NCBI GenBank assembly: GCA_024516035.1
Contig: CM044959.1
Span: forward strand, 12,975,902-13,039,901
Direction: 5' to 3'
DNA from: Bactericera cockerelli
Taxonomy: Eukaryota; Arthropoda; Insecta; Hemiptera; Triozidae
DNA length: 64,000 nt
Within the stretch, counting starts at the first letter, position 1. Each line of letters opens with the position of its first letter. The position numbers and the translations under genes were made by a program. The notes under the pieces are model-generated. The model was not told where the DNA came from and made no database searches. It saw only the letters and a list, made by a program, of their open reading frames with translations. This document shows positions 22,476 through 33,902 of the stretch, piece by piece.

Positions 22476-23057
22476 TATTTTAATTATCAAAAAAATCTGA
22501 TGGAATATTTTATTCATACCTGTATCTGACCTGTTGTAACACCAACAACTTATGATTTTTTGGGGGTAATACCATCTGTAAATTGAGTTATGTCAGATAC
22601 TATTGGTATCAGAATACACATAATTATTATTCATGTAAGCCCCTGAGAGACTGCCTCGATAATGTAAGGATGGTTTTTCTTTATGCTTCCCTAGGAGAGA
22701 AAAAAAAACTAGCGAATTTCCCTAACGAAAATAGAGTTTATGAAATAAAGCCAGGTAAATATGTAGGTAGGTTCTTCTATCATAAACAATACTAATTAAA
22801 TAACAAATATTTACCGATTGCCAACTCTTAATAGAAATCTTGAAAAAAAAAACAAGATAATATTTTGTAAAATTAATAAACTTTTGCAGTCTTTATTATG
22901 TTTTATACTAGGTTGCTGTAAACAAAAAGGTAGTTATTAAATAATAAAAAAAAAATTAGCCATAGTACACACTATGGATTCTCCTCACACAAATTTTTGA
23001 AACCAATGGTGACTTTAGTACCTTAGTTCTAACTCAAAACTGTCCCTCTACCTTCTA

Positions 23058-23094
23058 GCCTCTCTCTCTCTCTCTCTCTCTCTTTCGCTCTGTG

Positions 23095-23148
<54 letters not shown>

Positions 23149-23150
23149 CC
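23058..23150. repeat. (CT)n microsatellite
   Basis: Long CT runs with a few interruptions. Frames crossing it on either strand are low-complexity artefacts. Confidence 0.95.
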
Positions 23151-23159
23151 TTCTCAATT

Positions 23160-24122
23160 CCCTCAGAGGGAACTGTTGGAAGTGGCGTCCACCTTCCTGG
23201 ATGCAATGGTTGAACCATCATGTTCCGTCGAATGTTGCGGAAGATTCCAGGTTTTTCTGTCAGGTCATCGAATGTCAACAGGATTCTTGCTATCAGATTC
23301 TGCTACTCTTGCGTCTCCACTGGTATTTCGTAAACTATGTTTTTCACGTGATCCCAAATGTTCCTGTTGGCAGCTCCATATGCTAAATGCATATCTGCCA
23401 TTTCATCATCCGAATAATAATAATTATGTAACTTGTACAAAAAAAAACTGAAGTAGTTTAAAGATAATATTTCATAGAATGCAGAAAAATATGCTTGAAA
23501 ACTATCATCGAGAAACAAACAATCATTCATTTGACTGGCCTTTAATTAATTCCAAGGAAAATAATTATCAGACATAAATAGCTAATTACTCTTTGAGTAC
23601 AAGACGACCCTACACGGTCAACACTTTTAAGATTTTGAACATCATTTTTTTGAGACTTACCTGGTTCGTTTTCCCAGAAGATCACGTGATAAAAAATCGT
23701 AAAATTATTTTTTAGCATCCTTGGGTTGGCCGCCAACTTTTATCAAACTTGCCCGTGTCTGTGCCAAAATTTGTTCGGGCAAATCTTGAGTGTTTCAAAG
23801 TGTAAAAAACTTACATGAGAATTTTTTTTCTATTCAGTTGTCAAAAAATATGGCAAACCAAACCGTAAAAAACAAAGTAGTGTAGCTAGAAACATCGAAA
23901 TTTTGTTGGCTTTCTGCAGAATTGTTCAGAATCAACTCATTTTAAACAGAAAAAAGTTCTGACCTGAAGAATAAGCCAAAGTCGGTCTTTTTCAGAAAGT
24001 TGCAAAAAATCACTTTGTGCAGTTATCAAGGCGAATCCGAAAAAACGGATTGCAGATCCGGGCTGGAAATGTCGTCAGTAATCTACCATAAACGGGTGTA
24101 AACGTTTTTTTGGTCCACCCTG
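23160..24122 (-). mobile_element. Internally deleted mariner-type transposon
   Basis: On the minus strand the element starts at 24122 (CAGGGTGGACC, TA at 24123-24124), runs through ~650 bp of non-coding 5' sequence, and then encodes EMADMHLAYGAANRN joined directly to WDHVKNIVYEIPVETQE. Later come KPGIFRNIRRNMM and, after a one-base shift, FNHCIQEGGRHFQQF with a stop. These match the recalled start and end of a DUF4817/IS630-type transposase; the DDE core has been deleted. Copies are at 1-914 and, partially, 21758-22292. Confidence 0.75.
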
Positions 24123-24443
24123 TATATTGTTTCTGTATATGTATCATGTTTAAATATTAATTTTTTTTAGCTAATTTAAAAAGAAATGTTTTATTTAGTT
24201 TTATCAAACAAACAAAATAGCAGACCGAGAGGTAGATACACAAACAAATTTGTTCAGGAAATTACGACATTTTTTTTTTAAATAAATTTATTTGGGTTTT
24301 CAATAATAATCATTGCTAAAAGATCCATGACTTTGAGATATTTCAAAAATCGCTTTAGGAATTTTTGACATCTAAACTTTTAGAATGATGAAAACGTGAC
24401 TTGTCCATATCACTGACTTTCAAGCTTTCGAGAGCATGGTCGG

Positions 24444-24602
24444 TTTCCACTGAGCGCAACATTTTGTTTTGAAATGTTACGAAGCGTTTCATGCACCGCT
24501 TTTCTATCGAATCCTACTGACCAAAATATCGCTTTTGCGATATTTTGTAATACACAATTTTTTGTAATAATTCTCAACAATATGTTGCGCTCAGTGGGAA
24601 AC
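24444..24602. mobile_element. Short inverted-repeat element next to the BET exon
   Basis: The ends GGTTTCCACTGAGCGCAACA and the mirrored TGTTGCGCTCAGTGGGAAAC define a ~160-bp palindromic element about 60 bp before the BET exon acceptor. A relative lies at 2230-2516. Confidence 0.7.
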
Positions 24603-24663
24603 CAGCTAATAGTTAGCTAGGAGTAGTTCCCATGACTAATGGCTTGTGTGGTGTTCCCCGCAG

Positions 24664-26949
24664 GGAGACATCATGAGTGCCGCTGAGACGACGGCGGTGG
24701 CGGTCCGCCCAGAGCCCCCGGTCACTCAGAACGGCACAGGCGACCCTGTCAAGTCCGAGGAGCTCAAGGCGAACAACAACAACACGAGTGACTCCACCTC
24801 CTCCAGCGTGAGTAGCCCCACCCCCAGCTCGGCCGACGTGACGCCCGTCAAGAAGTCGCCCGCCCCCCCCTCCACCTCGCAAGAACCCCCCCCGCGGGAC
24901 GAGCCCCGCATTGAACCCGTGGACGGGATCGTGCAGCCCCATGTGGTGCCCCCCAAGCATCGGCCCGGCCGGAACACGAACCAGTTGCAATACATCGCCA
25001 AGATGGTGATGAAGGCCGTGTGGAAGCACCACCACGCGTGGCCCTTCCAGCAGCCCGTGGACGCCATCAAGCTGAAGCTGCCAGACTACCACAAGGTAGT
25101 GACACACCCCATGGACCTGGGCACCATCAAGAAGCGACTCGAGAACAACTACTACTGGTCGGGCAAGGAAGCCATCCAGGACTTTACCACCATGTTCACC
25201 AACTGCTACGTGTACAACAAGCCCGGGGAGGATGTGGTGCTCATGGCTCAGAACCTAGAGCAGGTCTTCCTCACCAAGATCACCGGCATGCCCAACGAGG
25301 AGATTGTACTGGACTGCGCCACAAGCCCGCAGCCATAAGAAGAAACCCCCCGTGTCTGCCTCTCCTTCCCTCAACCCTGTCATTAAAACACCTGTTACCC
25401 CTTTTAACAAAGTACCCTCAGCCACGAGCACGCCCAAGCTGCGGCCGCCCAACACGGTGCTAGGCTCCACCGCCACCACCACCACGGCGCCCAAGGTGAA
25501 CCACCACATCACCATGCCCGCCCCCGACACACCTGACATTAAGAAAGCAATCAAGAGGAAAGCGGATGGCAGTATCGATCACTCGCAGACCCCCACGCAT
25601 AGCATCCACGCCGCCACGCCTTCCAAGTCTGCCAAACTCAACACCAGGCGAGAGTCCGGCAATGTTATCAAGAAACCTCAGAGGATCTCAGAAGAAGGCG
25701 CCCCGCAGCAGAGTAGTAATAGTAGTAAGACGCCGTTATGGTACAAATATTGTTCTGAAATCATAGCAGAGCTGTTCCACAAGAAGCACCAGCACTACGC
25801 CTGGCCGTTCTACATCCCGGTGGATGTGGAGAAGCTGGGCCTGACGGACTACTTCGACATTATCAAGAAACCCATGGATCTCGGCACGGTGCGGAAGAAG
25901 ATGAGGAACAGGACGTATAAGACTGCCAAGGAGTTTGCAGATGACGTGAGACTAATATTTTCCAATTGTTACAAGTACAACCCGCCCGATCACAATGTCG
26001 TCACGATGGCCCGCCAACTGTCCGCTGTGTTTGAAGATCGGTTCGCCAAGATGCCGGACGAGAAAGTCTCGTTAGCCCGGACGCAGGCTGGCGCCTCCAG
26101 TGATGATGAGTCTGAGGATGAGCGGCAGCAACAGCTGAAGCGACTGCAGGAGCAGCTCAAGTCCCTGACGGATCAGATCCGCATCCTCGTGGAGGACTCG
26201 GTGAAGCCGAAGAAAAAGAAGAAGAAGAACCGCGACCAGCCCAAATCAAAAATGCCCGTCAGTCAGAACAGCGGCCTGGCGAACGACCATCACCTGAACA
26301 AAGTGAACAAACCGCCCGCCCCCACGAACAACGGGCAGAAACCCAAAAGTATGAATAACGTGCGGAAGCCGCAGCCGGCACGCCACAGCCCGTGAAGCGG
26401 CCGAAGCCGGGTGGCCCCAGCACGGCTGCGGCCAAGAAGCAGGTGCGGACGTTTGACTCGGAGGATGAGGACGTGGCGAAGCCCATGTCGTACGATGAGA
26501 AGCGGCAGCTGAGTCTGGACATCAACAAGCTGCCCGGGGACAAGCTAGGCAAGGTGGTGCACATCATCCAGTCCCGGGAGCCCTCGCTGCGGGAGCCCAA
26601 CCCGGACGAGATAGAGATAGACTTCGAGACCCTGAAGCCCTCCACCCTACGGGAGCTGGAGCAGTACGTGTCGTCCTGCCTGAGGAAGAGGACGTACAAG
26701 AAGACGCCCAAGCCCAAGGACGAGAAGTTCGCGGAGAAGAAGCACGAGCTGGAGAAGCGCCTGCAGGACGTGACGAGCCAGATAGACTCGACCAGCAAGA
26801 AGATGAAGAAGCCCAAGGCGGCGGCCGGGGCCTCGCGGCTGTCGGCCTCCTCCTCCTCCAGCTCAGACTCGGACTCCTCCGGCCAGAGCTCCTCCTCCAG
26901 CAGCAGCGAGTCCAGCGACAGCGAGGCTGAGAAGACAGGGCCGCACTAG
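24664..26949 (+). CDS. fs(1)h: BET double-bromodomain protein with two frame breaks
   Basis: A chromatin reader that binds acetylated histones and promotes transcription. The exon begins after acceptor GTGTTCCCCGCAG; a candidate start ATG is at 24673. Frame 1 (to 25338) encodes the linker [20 protein letters not shown] and bromodomain 1, with the WPF shelf at 25039 and the acetyl-lysine-contacting Asn of YVYNKPGED at 25216. Frame 2 (about 25300-26392) encodes the basic motif KKAIKRKAD...TRRESG and bromodomain 2 ([18 protein letters not shown]), an acidic patch and a coiled coil. Frame 1 resumes near 26375 with the ET domain ([45 protein letters not shown]) and ends in a serine-rich tail ([12 protein letters not shown]), as in the short fly form. 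The two shifts (+1, then -1) are assembly errors or real damage. The domains are otherwise intact and very GC-rich. Coding is uninterrupted over 2.3 kb, unlike the multi-exon BET genes I know. Confidence 0.93.
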
Positions 26950-28540
26950 ACACGCCGGGGCCTCGCCTTGTTTTAATTCCGAGCCGCACGAGACACGCCG
27001 GCCCCAGGCAATGGTTCCATTCCGGGCCCTCCACACATGCATGCACCAAGCCATGTCAGAGTTTCTTCTAAATCTCCCACTTGTGTATTCTCTCTCGTTG
27101 CGACGAGAGGATACATGAACCGAAGATTGTACGCGTCACTCGAATGTATTTTATTCTGTCCGGGCATTGGAACAGGCGGATCAAGTCACGATATCAGTCA
27201 CGTAGACCTCGTATTATAATACTTCCAGTTAGAATAACGTGTAACCTTTTGCTGTACATACTTGATATAAAGTAAATTACTATTAATTTAAACCTTTGAC
27301 AAAAAAAATATTCAAAATACCTTTTTTTATCAAACCGTTTTGAACTTGATTTGGTTAGAACTATCTGCGTCTTCCTGATGTGACGACATCATTGAAACCC
27401 GAGAACCGTAATCTAGGGTTCGGTCATTCTTTGACCTAACCGGTCATCGTTTTTTAAGTTTTAAAACCCAGAAAATTAATACGTTTCATTAAAATATATG
27501 TAGGTATCACCTACGATTGGATGAATATCGCAACGGGTCTTTTAACGTAGTGTGATTAAATGTCCATTTATTATAGTAATAATATTAAATCTAATAAGGC
27601 CAAGCATAAAGCTATTAAGCCCAGAATAAGTATTTTTGTCAACCAGTATTTTTTAGCTTTTTTGCTAAATGTCGCCCATATTTAAAATGACTTTTAGAAA
27701 AACGAAACGAGAAAAGGACTCAAGTTTTCCACGTACAATACCTCTGAATTTTTAAATTGTTTTTTTTTTTGTATAATATTTTTTAAGGTGTATCAAAAGA
27801 AGAATTAGGTTCATCAGCTCAATATATAACGATACGTACAATCATAATGTAGTTTTGGGCAGCACAAACATGAAACCGAACTCGGTGTTCCCTAGCTTTT
27901 CTCCAAGTTACCTCAAAGTTTGGTAAATACATTTATCAGATTGGTACTATTTGCTGATTACTTGTATAGAACAGGCGTAAATAACTTTTGTTTTGTAATG
28001 CAGAGGGTGTGGTATGTTATGTTTTCTCACGGCAGTTCATATTTTAAAGCGGTTTTCTGACCAAAAATTCATAAAATTACTATAATAAGCTGTAACACCG
28101 CGTTATCAAATGAAAAAATAAAATACTTTGTAGGCATTGAATCTAGCGGTCCATTCAATCGTTCCACCACGTAAAAATTAACAAACATGAACCATCAACT
28201 CTGAAATACAATATTGACCAGCTGGTTTCCAGTACGCCACGAAAGTATATTTCAAATAATTTGAGGCATGGTTGGAATTGTTTCAAATAAGTGCGTTCTG
28301 ATAATTTTCCCGCAATAAATTTGACAATGACGAAGAGATGTTGATTCTTTTAAAAAATTCGCCACCATAGACACAGACTTGTTAATTAGACGATACATGA
28401 TTCTGTCCATGCATATTTAATGGGGGGAAAACAGATTTCCTTGTTTTTTGTATACATAAAATTACAAATAAAATTCAAAGTTTTTGAGACCAGGGTTTTC
28501 AATTAAACTTGTTACATTTAATTCAAATAAGGTATAATAA
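26950..28540. other. BET 3' flank, then AT-rich sequence
   Basis: The stop region is locally duplicated (GCACTAGACACGCCGG at 26943, GCACGAGACACGCCGG at 26984). The sequence becomes AT-rich after about 27240, and a short A-run lies near 27300. No gene was recognised. Confidence 0.45.
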
Positions 28541-28549
28541 ATATCTTAA

Positions 28550-28645
28550 GAGGTGTCGATACCCAAGTATGGCACATATTTAGGTAAGCGAATTTGAGTA
28601 GCTGTATTACGATTGTGATTAACACAAATTTGATATCTTTTCAGT
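28550..28645 (+). repeat. tRNA-headed SINE D, 3' fragment
   Basis: It carries the family's 3' block (TTTGAGTAGCTGTATTACGA, GTGATTAACACAAATTTGAT). Confidence 0.6.
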
Positions 28646-29068
28646 GCTGCTAAGAGTGCTAAAAGCATTTAAAGACAGCAAAAGGCAAAGGTCTCAATTT
28701 AAATCGTTTCATTGACAATCGAATCGTCATCACGAAAAACGAATTTGTGAGATTTCTTTAAATATATGTTTTTTTATGTTTTAAAAAATATGGAAAACAA
28801 GAAGATCCCCGTATCTTTTCCTAAAAAAATAACATACTCATGTCCCTCTGCTTTTTTGTTTTGTCAAAAATTTGTACATAATAGAATTATAAAGAGAGTT
28901 TTTTTTATTTTAGATTTTCTAAAAAAATGATATTTTTTTTTTGTTTTATCTCTGTAAATAATTAACCAGAAGTTCTTGTCAATGTTATGTAAATGTGATT
29001 CAGTTGAAGAAAGAGAGGTTTTTATTTGGGTTATGAAAGATTTCACATCTTTGCCAAGCAAATCTGCA

Positions 29069-29226
29069 GCCAGCGTGAATGGCACGTTGAATACACCAGT
29101 TCTCGTTCTGTCTAGTAAAGGGGAAGCAACGTCCAGCGAGGTTAGGATTTGGATGGTTGTCTATTCAGATTCGAAACTTTATGATATAGTATCCCGGCCC
29201 AACCCAGGCTGGGTGAGGTTGATGTA
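29069..29226 (+). repeat. 5S-headed SINE copy, truncated
   Basis: GCCAGCGTGAATGGCACGTT starts a 5S-like head with AGCAACGTCCAGCGAGGTTA, then the GGCTGGGTGAGGTTGATGTA body. It is cut by a SINE C copy that follows immediately. Confidence 0.8.
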
Positions 29227-29231
29227 CAAAC

Positions 29232-29320
29232 CTTGCATTGGTTGTCAAGTGGTTAAAACGCTAGTCTGGTAATCCAGGTAGCTTAGGGATCCGTTGGTTC
29301 GAATTTGTTTCTTGAGTCCT
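29232..29320 (+). repeat. tRNA-headed SINE C, head
   Basis: GTCAAGTGGTTAAAACGCTA (A box) and TCCGTTGGTTCGAAT (B box) mark the tRNA-like head of this family. Confidence 0.7.
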
Positions 29321-29380
29321 CAAATAAATCATACTTCTAGGTAGAACTTACTACGGGCCTGTCACTAGTATGGTTTATTG

Positions 29381-29477
29381 TGTGTAGTGATGTCCCGATC
29401 ACTACACATAATAGACCAGCCAGTGCAGTGCTGCCACTGGGCGAATCTGTGTAGTGAAAAGGGAAATCACTACACAG
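29381..29477. repeat. Two adjacent hairpins sharing one stem sequence
   Basis: TGTGTAGTGAT and ATCACTACACA (29381-29408), then CTGTGTAGTGA and TCACTACACAG (29447-29477). The same stem is used twice about 40 bp apart. Probably the ends of a palindromic element. Confidence 0.6.
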
Positions 29478-29954
29478 AACCGACCAGCTACTTGTGTCCA
29501 ATAGGTTGCTATTTTGAATAAGTTGAGAGTACCCTTAGAAATCAAGGCCAGATGACATAAAAATACTATCGACATGAATAAATAGAAAGCTTCTTTCCGA
29601 GACTCTGTACGTGGTAGATTCTCTCTAGTGCTGACGGCATTACCCCTCTGAACTTCCAGTGCAATTCTTTGAATGAGTAAATATCGTGAATGAGACTCCC
29701 GACTTGAGAGAGAGAGAGTTTTCTTTCCTAGGTTTTGGGACTCCTACTGCTGGGTTAATATAGCCCTAATTGGGCACTATCAATTATTATTACTATAAAC
29801 ATGGGTAAACCCCGTTAATTTGTAAAAAACAAAAAAAAAAAAAAAAAAAAAAAATTATAGTATGCTTTATTAGGAGGACAAAGTACAATGTTACAGTATA
29901 AAATTAAGAAAAAACAAACAAATGACAAAATAAATAAGTAAAAAAGAAAATAAC

Positions 29955-30020
29955 ACTAATGTCCTACCTATAGGGCGGGGTTATTGCCTGTGGCAATCTC
30001 TTCCACCCAACCCTTTGAAG
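29955..30020 (-). repeat. Dispersed GGGTTGGGTGGAAGAGATTG repeat
   Basis: Read on the minus strand: GGGTTGGGTGGAAGAGATTG, CCACAGGCAATAACCCCGCC, then a TAGGACAT end. It looks like the 3' end region of a retroelement. Other copies are at 37740 (diverged), 48119-48420, 52525 and 54310. Confidence 0.65.
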
Positions 30021-30159
30021 TGATATAATATTTTTTTCCAACAACTGAATCGCCTCCTTTTCCCATGAACCCCGCCTGAATAGACATTGCTTCACGTCTT
30101 TTATATTTAGTTCATTCAAGACGAGGGTCACTCTCCTTTCCCTGATATCTTACAAACCA

Positions 30160-30305
30160 GGCCCTCGTTCCCGAAAGCACTCTCGCTCTCACAATCCCTA
30201 AATCTCCCTTTCAACTGCACTCCGATTGGGTTATTTGAACGAAATTTGGCGTTTTGATAGAGAGATTTGGGGTTTATGAGAGTGAGATTGCTTTTTTGAA
30301 TGAGG
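30160..30305. mobile_element. Palindromic MITE (GAAAGCACTCTCGCTCTCAC)
   Basis: The left arm GAAAGCACTCTCGCTCTCAC and ATCCCTAAATCTCCC is mirrored by GAGATTTGGGGTTTATGAGA and GTGAGATTGCTTTTT. Relatives lie at 32690-33180 and 39797-39880. Confidence 0.65.
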
Positions 30306-30410
30306 TCCAGCTACCCAATCAACTTCCCCGCCGAGAATCCCTTACAATAGATCGAATTTGAATGGTCACCCATCTAAGTCCTAACCTCGCTCAACATTGC
30401 TTAACTGACA
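30302..30410 (-). repeat. 5S-headed SINE fragment
   Basis: AATGGTCACCCATCTAAGTC and TAACCTCGCTCAACATTGCT are the reverse of the 5S-like head. Confidence 0.6.
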
Positions 30411-30419
30411 AAACGATTG

Positions 30420-31070
30420 ATAATGTGTCAAGCATGATGTCCCTTATTTTGAATGGACAATGCCTTTTTTATTTACCGAACTCTCATTTGAAATTAATGA
30501 AGAAGTGCTTTGTTAAACTATTGCCGTAATGGGACTACCTGTCTTGCTGACAGACAGAGTGCATAGTCACTAACAGCCTGATTAAGCACGGACATTAGCC
30601 ATTTAATTGTGTATAAAGTTGATTGATTAAATCTGTTCATCAGCGGCTATGCACTTGGGCCTAAATAAAGCACTACGTGTATGCACGTACATTATGTTCG
30701 CTAATCCTCCAATTAAAGTTGCTCAAATAGATAATGTAAAGACTGGTGTAAAACTAGTGTCAGAATTTGTACACCCAAATTGTCTTCTCTTCATTCTTCG
30801 ATCACAACCTTTGTCTCCTGATTTAGACATTGTTTTCTTTTCTAAATAAATTATATGAAAATGTACAAAAGCATTAGGTAAAGAAAAACCCAATAGGTAT
30901 CCCCCCTTTGTGTTTTGTTCATATTTTGCAACTTCACAATAAAAAGCGTCTTGTACAATTTTTCTATTAAATTTTCCCTTTCAGTTTTTCTTTTGTTTTA
31001 ACTTGTTCGTCTTAATATTTTGGGTTGGTAAGTTGTTTTCTGTGAAGGTTTTCTCGTTGGTATGGTTGGT
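30420..31070. other. No recognised gene
   Basis: A 66-codon plus frame at 30649-30849 shows no domain, splice sites or codon bias. Confidence 0.4.
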
Positions 31071-31073
31071 ATA

Positions 31074-31545
31074 CAGGGTGTATCCAAAGATCATGAACGA
31101 AAAGAAACCACGTATAGTAGAACTTAAACAAAGTCCACTTTGTTTAATAAACCCCTATACGGAAATGGACCCTAAAGTCGCTAGGGCCACCACAAGTTGG
31201 CACACAATCGCAAAATAATTATTAAAAATCGAATTATTTTGCGATTGATTTCATTTTTTGCATGACGTCTCCGATTGTTATCATGCTTCTTTGGTGAGTA
31301 TTTGACACTTTTTCCCCGACCAGGGGCGGAGTTATGAGGAGGTCCATTTCCGTATAGGGGGACCTTAGGGTCCATTTCCGCATAGGGGTTTATAAAACAA
31401 AGTGGCCTTTATTTGAGCCTACTATACGTGGTTTCTTTTTACCTTAGGGTCCATTTCCGCATAGGGGTTTATAAAACAAAGTGGCCTTTATTTGAGCTCT
31501 ACTATACGTGGTTTCTTTTTGTACATGACCTTTTGAAACACCCTG
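31074..31545. mobile_element. Palindromic MITE with CAGGGTGTATCC ends
   Basis: Starts CAGGGTGTATCCAAAGATCA and ends AACACCCTG, between TA dinucleotides (31072-31073, 31546-31547). The arms share AAAGAAACCACGTATAGTAG. The right arm is partly duplicated (CCATTTCCGCATAGGGGTTT at about 31372 and 31451). Confidence 0.85.
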
Positions 31546-31796
31546 TAAAGCTGAATTTAAGTTCCAGACCTTATTAACGAGGGTGTTAAAGTGGGACCTT
31601 CATCGTAATCATCGCTCTAATGGGATGTTTATTTTAATGAATAGTTATTAAAAGAGAGGTCTGTAACACTCAAGAGTCCTTGCCCCTAGGATCTAGGATA
31701 CTTACGAAGATGCATTTACTCAAAATAATAATGATCGTCTTAAATTGTTTGTATTCCACATCGTTGACAGTGACGGTGCGATCATAATTATTAACA

Positions 31797-31985
31797 TGTC
31801 TCGGTAGCTCAGTGGTCGAGGCGTCGGTCTTTACCTTAGAAGTCGCGGGTTCGAAACCTATCCGGGACATGACAAATTATCTTCCTATTTGGGATTTTTA
31901 AAACATAATAATACGTCTTGTACTTACTGATGAAATAATTAGGGCTTTTTAGTCCTAGTGGGGCAGTATAAATGAGGTGATATAT
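31797..31985 (+). repeat. tRNA-headed SINE B copy
   Basis: The head has TAGCTCAGTGGTCGAG (A box) and GCGGGTTCGAAACC (B box). The body has TTTGGGATTTTTAAAACATA and the tail GGGGCAGTATAAATGAGGTG. Confidence 0.85.
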
Positions 31986-32396
31986 TATGATTGGTACTTA
32001 TCTTTTGTCAAGACTTATGTTAATCTTAATATATGATGCGAATCATAAATTTTTGGTGCTAGGACTGAAAAGTTGCTTAAAAAAACAAAGAGCACTAGTA
32101 CTAGTACTCTGTCTTGCGGTTCGAGTCAGTTCATTTCCCCACTTAATGACCGGGGTCGTGATGCGCCCGCCAAGTCCCGACTCATGTAGATTTAAAATCA
32201 CGTGATCACTTTGGAGCTATCTTACACTGTTTGCAATCCGTGACTTAGCGCCACAGAGGTGTTACAAAAAGGTCTATTACTTTTGCTCTAAATTTAAAAC
32301 TACAGGATGTTAGAAAATGAACTCGAGCAACATGAAACGATTCCTCCGGTCTACTAGGGCTTCGTTCCTTTAAAAAAAAAAAAAAAAAAAAAAAAA

Positions 32397-32690
32397 GATG
32401 AGTGTTTCACAGCCGTTTTTATTTCGTAGCCTTCAAACAGGAGCTACTGTAGACGCTTGTGGTCTGTGTTGTAGCCTACCCATCCCGTAGTATGCCTCCC
32501 CTCTGATGGGCGAGAAGTGACACAATACTTCCCAATTAGGTGCTGGGTCAACACGAGCGCACCGGAAGGTATCCCTTACAAACAATTGTAACCAAATTAA
32601 GGATACAATTTTTTGTCGACACGGGGGATCGAACCCGGGACTTTCCGCATGGCAAGCGAGTGCTTAACCACTGAGCTAATCGCGCGCTCT
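32397..32690 (-). repeat. tRNA-headed SINE F copy
   Basis: The minus-strand head (about 32690-32612) has TTAGCTCAGTGGTTAAGCAC and a B-box-like GGGTTCGATCCCCC. The body includes GTGTCACTTCTCGCCCATCA. Other copies are at 40125, 48415 and 52580. Confidence 0.8.
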
Positions 32691-32934
32691 CCTGAAAGCT
32701 TTCTCACTCTCAAAATCCCTTATGGCCGGGTCAAGATAGGCGTGCTGGGCCCTGCTGCTGTATTGACTATTTTTATTATTATTTTTTTTAAAAGTTTCCA
32801 TGTATTTATATTTACCAAATAAACATCATCAACAAATAACAAGGGTCTACTCACCTTCAAAAGATAAAAATCTGTGCTGAAGGTGGGGAAAATAGTACAT
32901 GAGCAGGGACTTAGCAGGCGCATCTAGACCTGGT

Positions 32935-33180
32935 CATAAATCTTCGTTTCAACTGTTAAACAACACCCTGTAGTTAGGTTATTTGAACGAAGATGGACGG
33001 TTGAAGGGGAGATTTGGGGAAAGTGACAGCCGTATTTATGAACAGAAAACGCCGTCTGAGCATGGTCTGAAGCATGATTTCCTTTAATATTATTGGCCAA
33101 GACGTTGCTCTGACAAAATTCCCTGTTCATAAATACGGGTGTGAGAGTACGAGTGCTTTCTGAAATCAGGCTGAGGCCAC
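32935..33180. mobile_element. Nested palindromic elements
   Basis: CCGTATTTATGAACAG (33030) and CTGTTCATAAATACGG (33122) form the ends of a ~108-bp palindrome sitting inside a remnant of the GAAAGCACTCTCG MITE family. Confidence 0.6.
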
Positions 33181-33310
33181 TTTTGTTGTTCCATTTTTTA
33201 AGCAAATGTTTTTGAACCAATGGATCACCCTAGTACTAATTAATTTTCGTCCCAACTGGAGTCCAACCGATTTTTTAGACTCTCCCAAAATAAGTTTAAT
33301 AAATAAAAAT

Positions 33311-33346
33311 ACTTCCGATTTCTAATATTAGAAATTTCTCGGAAGT
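33311..33346. repeat. 36-bp near-palindrome, copy 2
   Basis: Identical to the copy at 16398-16433 and also preceded by AAAAAT. Confidence 0.9.
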
Positions 33347-33779
33347 AATATCTCCATAGTTTTAAAGCCAACCTCGAGGTCTTGAGTATTAACCTATAAA
33401 TTTAATAAATTTGAGTAATCATCAAGTGCGATGGAAATGAGTCTTTTGAATGAAAAAACCCTTTTACTAATCTTTTTGCATGAAGTTGCAGACTTTTTTT
33501 GTTTAGGATTTATTATTTTTTATGAGAGAATTAATGTCTCTTTGTTTGTTTTTTGTACATTTTTTTTATGAAGAACTAAATTATACAAACTTGTTCTGTA
33601 ATTGTACATACAATCAAAGCTTTGTGTTCTCATTTTCTAGATTTGGGGTGCGTTTATGCATCTGTTCTTGCTCTTAATCTTGAAAAGGTAATTGTGCCCC
33701 GGAACCGATTTCGCATTACTTCAGGGTACTTACCTTTACATCCATGCCATTTCGGAAACGGAAAAACTCGGTCAGAAGT

Positions 33780-33850
33780 TTCCGCTCCGGCCGAGATTCG
33801 AACCCGCAACCTCAGTAACCAATGCCACGGAGGTCGGCACCAACAGTACT
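33780..33850 (-). repeat. tRNA-like SINE head
   Basis: On the minus strand a B-box-like GCGGGTTCGAATCTCGG is preceded by an A-box-like TCCGTGGCATTGGTTAC. It replaces the 5S head of the SINE that follows. Confidence 0.5.
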
Positions 33851-33902
33851 GCTCAGCTAGTGATGAATCCCTGTTTCATGTGATTGTCACTGAAGTGAAA
33901 TA

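Noticed and set aside
23058..23278. Arg/Glu repeat protein
   Set aside because: A reading of the CT microsatellite joined to transposase remnant codons.
24613..25107. Gly-rich 164-codon minus frame
   Set aside because: It is the shadow of the GC-rich BET coding sequence.
25307..25333. A 27-nt GT-AG intron to explain the first BET frame break
   Set aside because: It is a multiple of three, shorter than any usual insect intron, and removing it leads straight to a stop.
31797..31870. Candidate tRNA genes at this and other tRNA-like heads
   Set aside because: Each is followed by a SINE body shared among copies, so they are SINE heads. No free-standing tRNA with a full cloverleaf was found.
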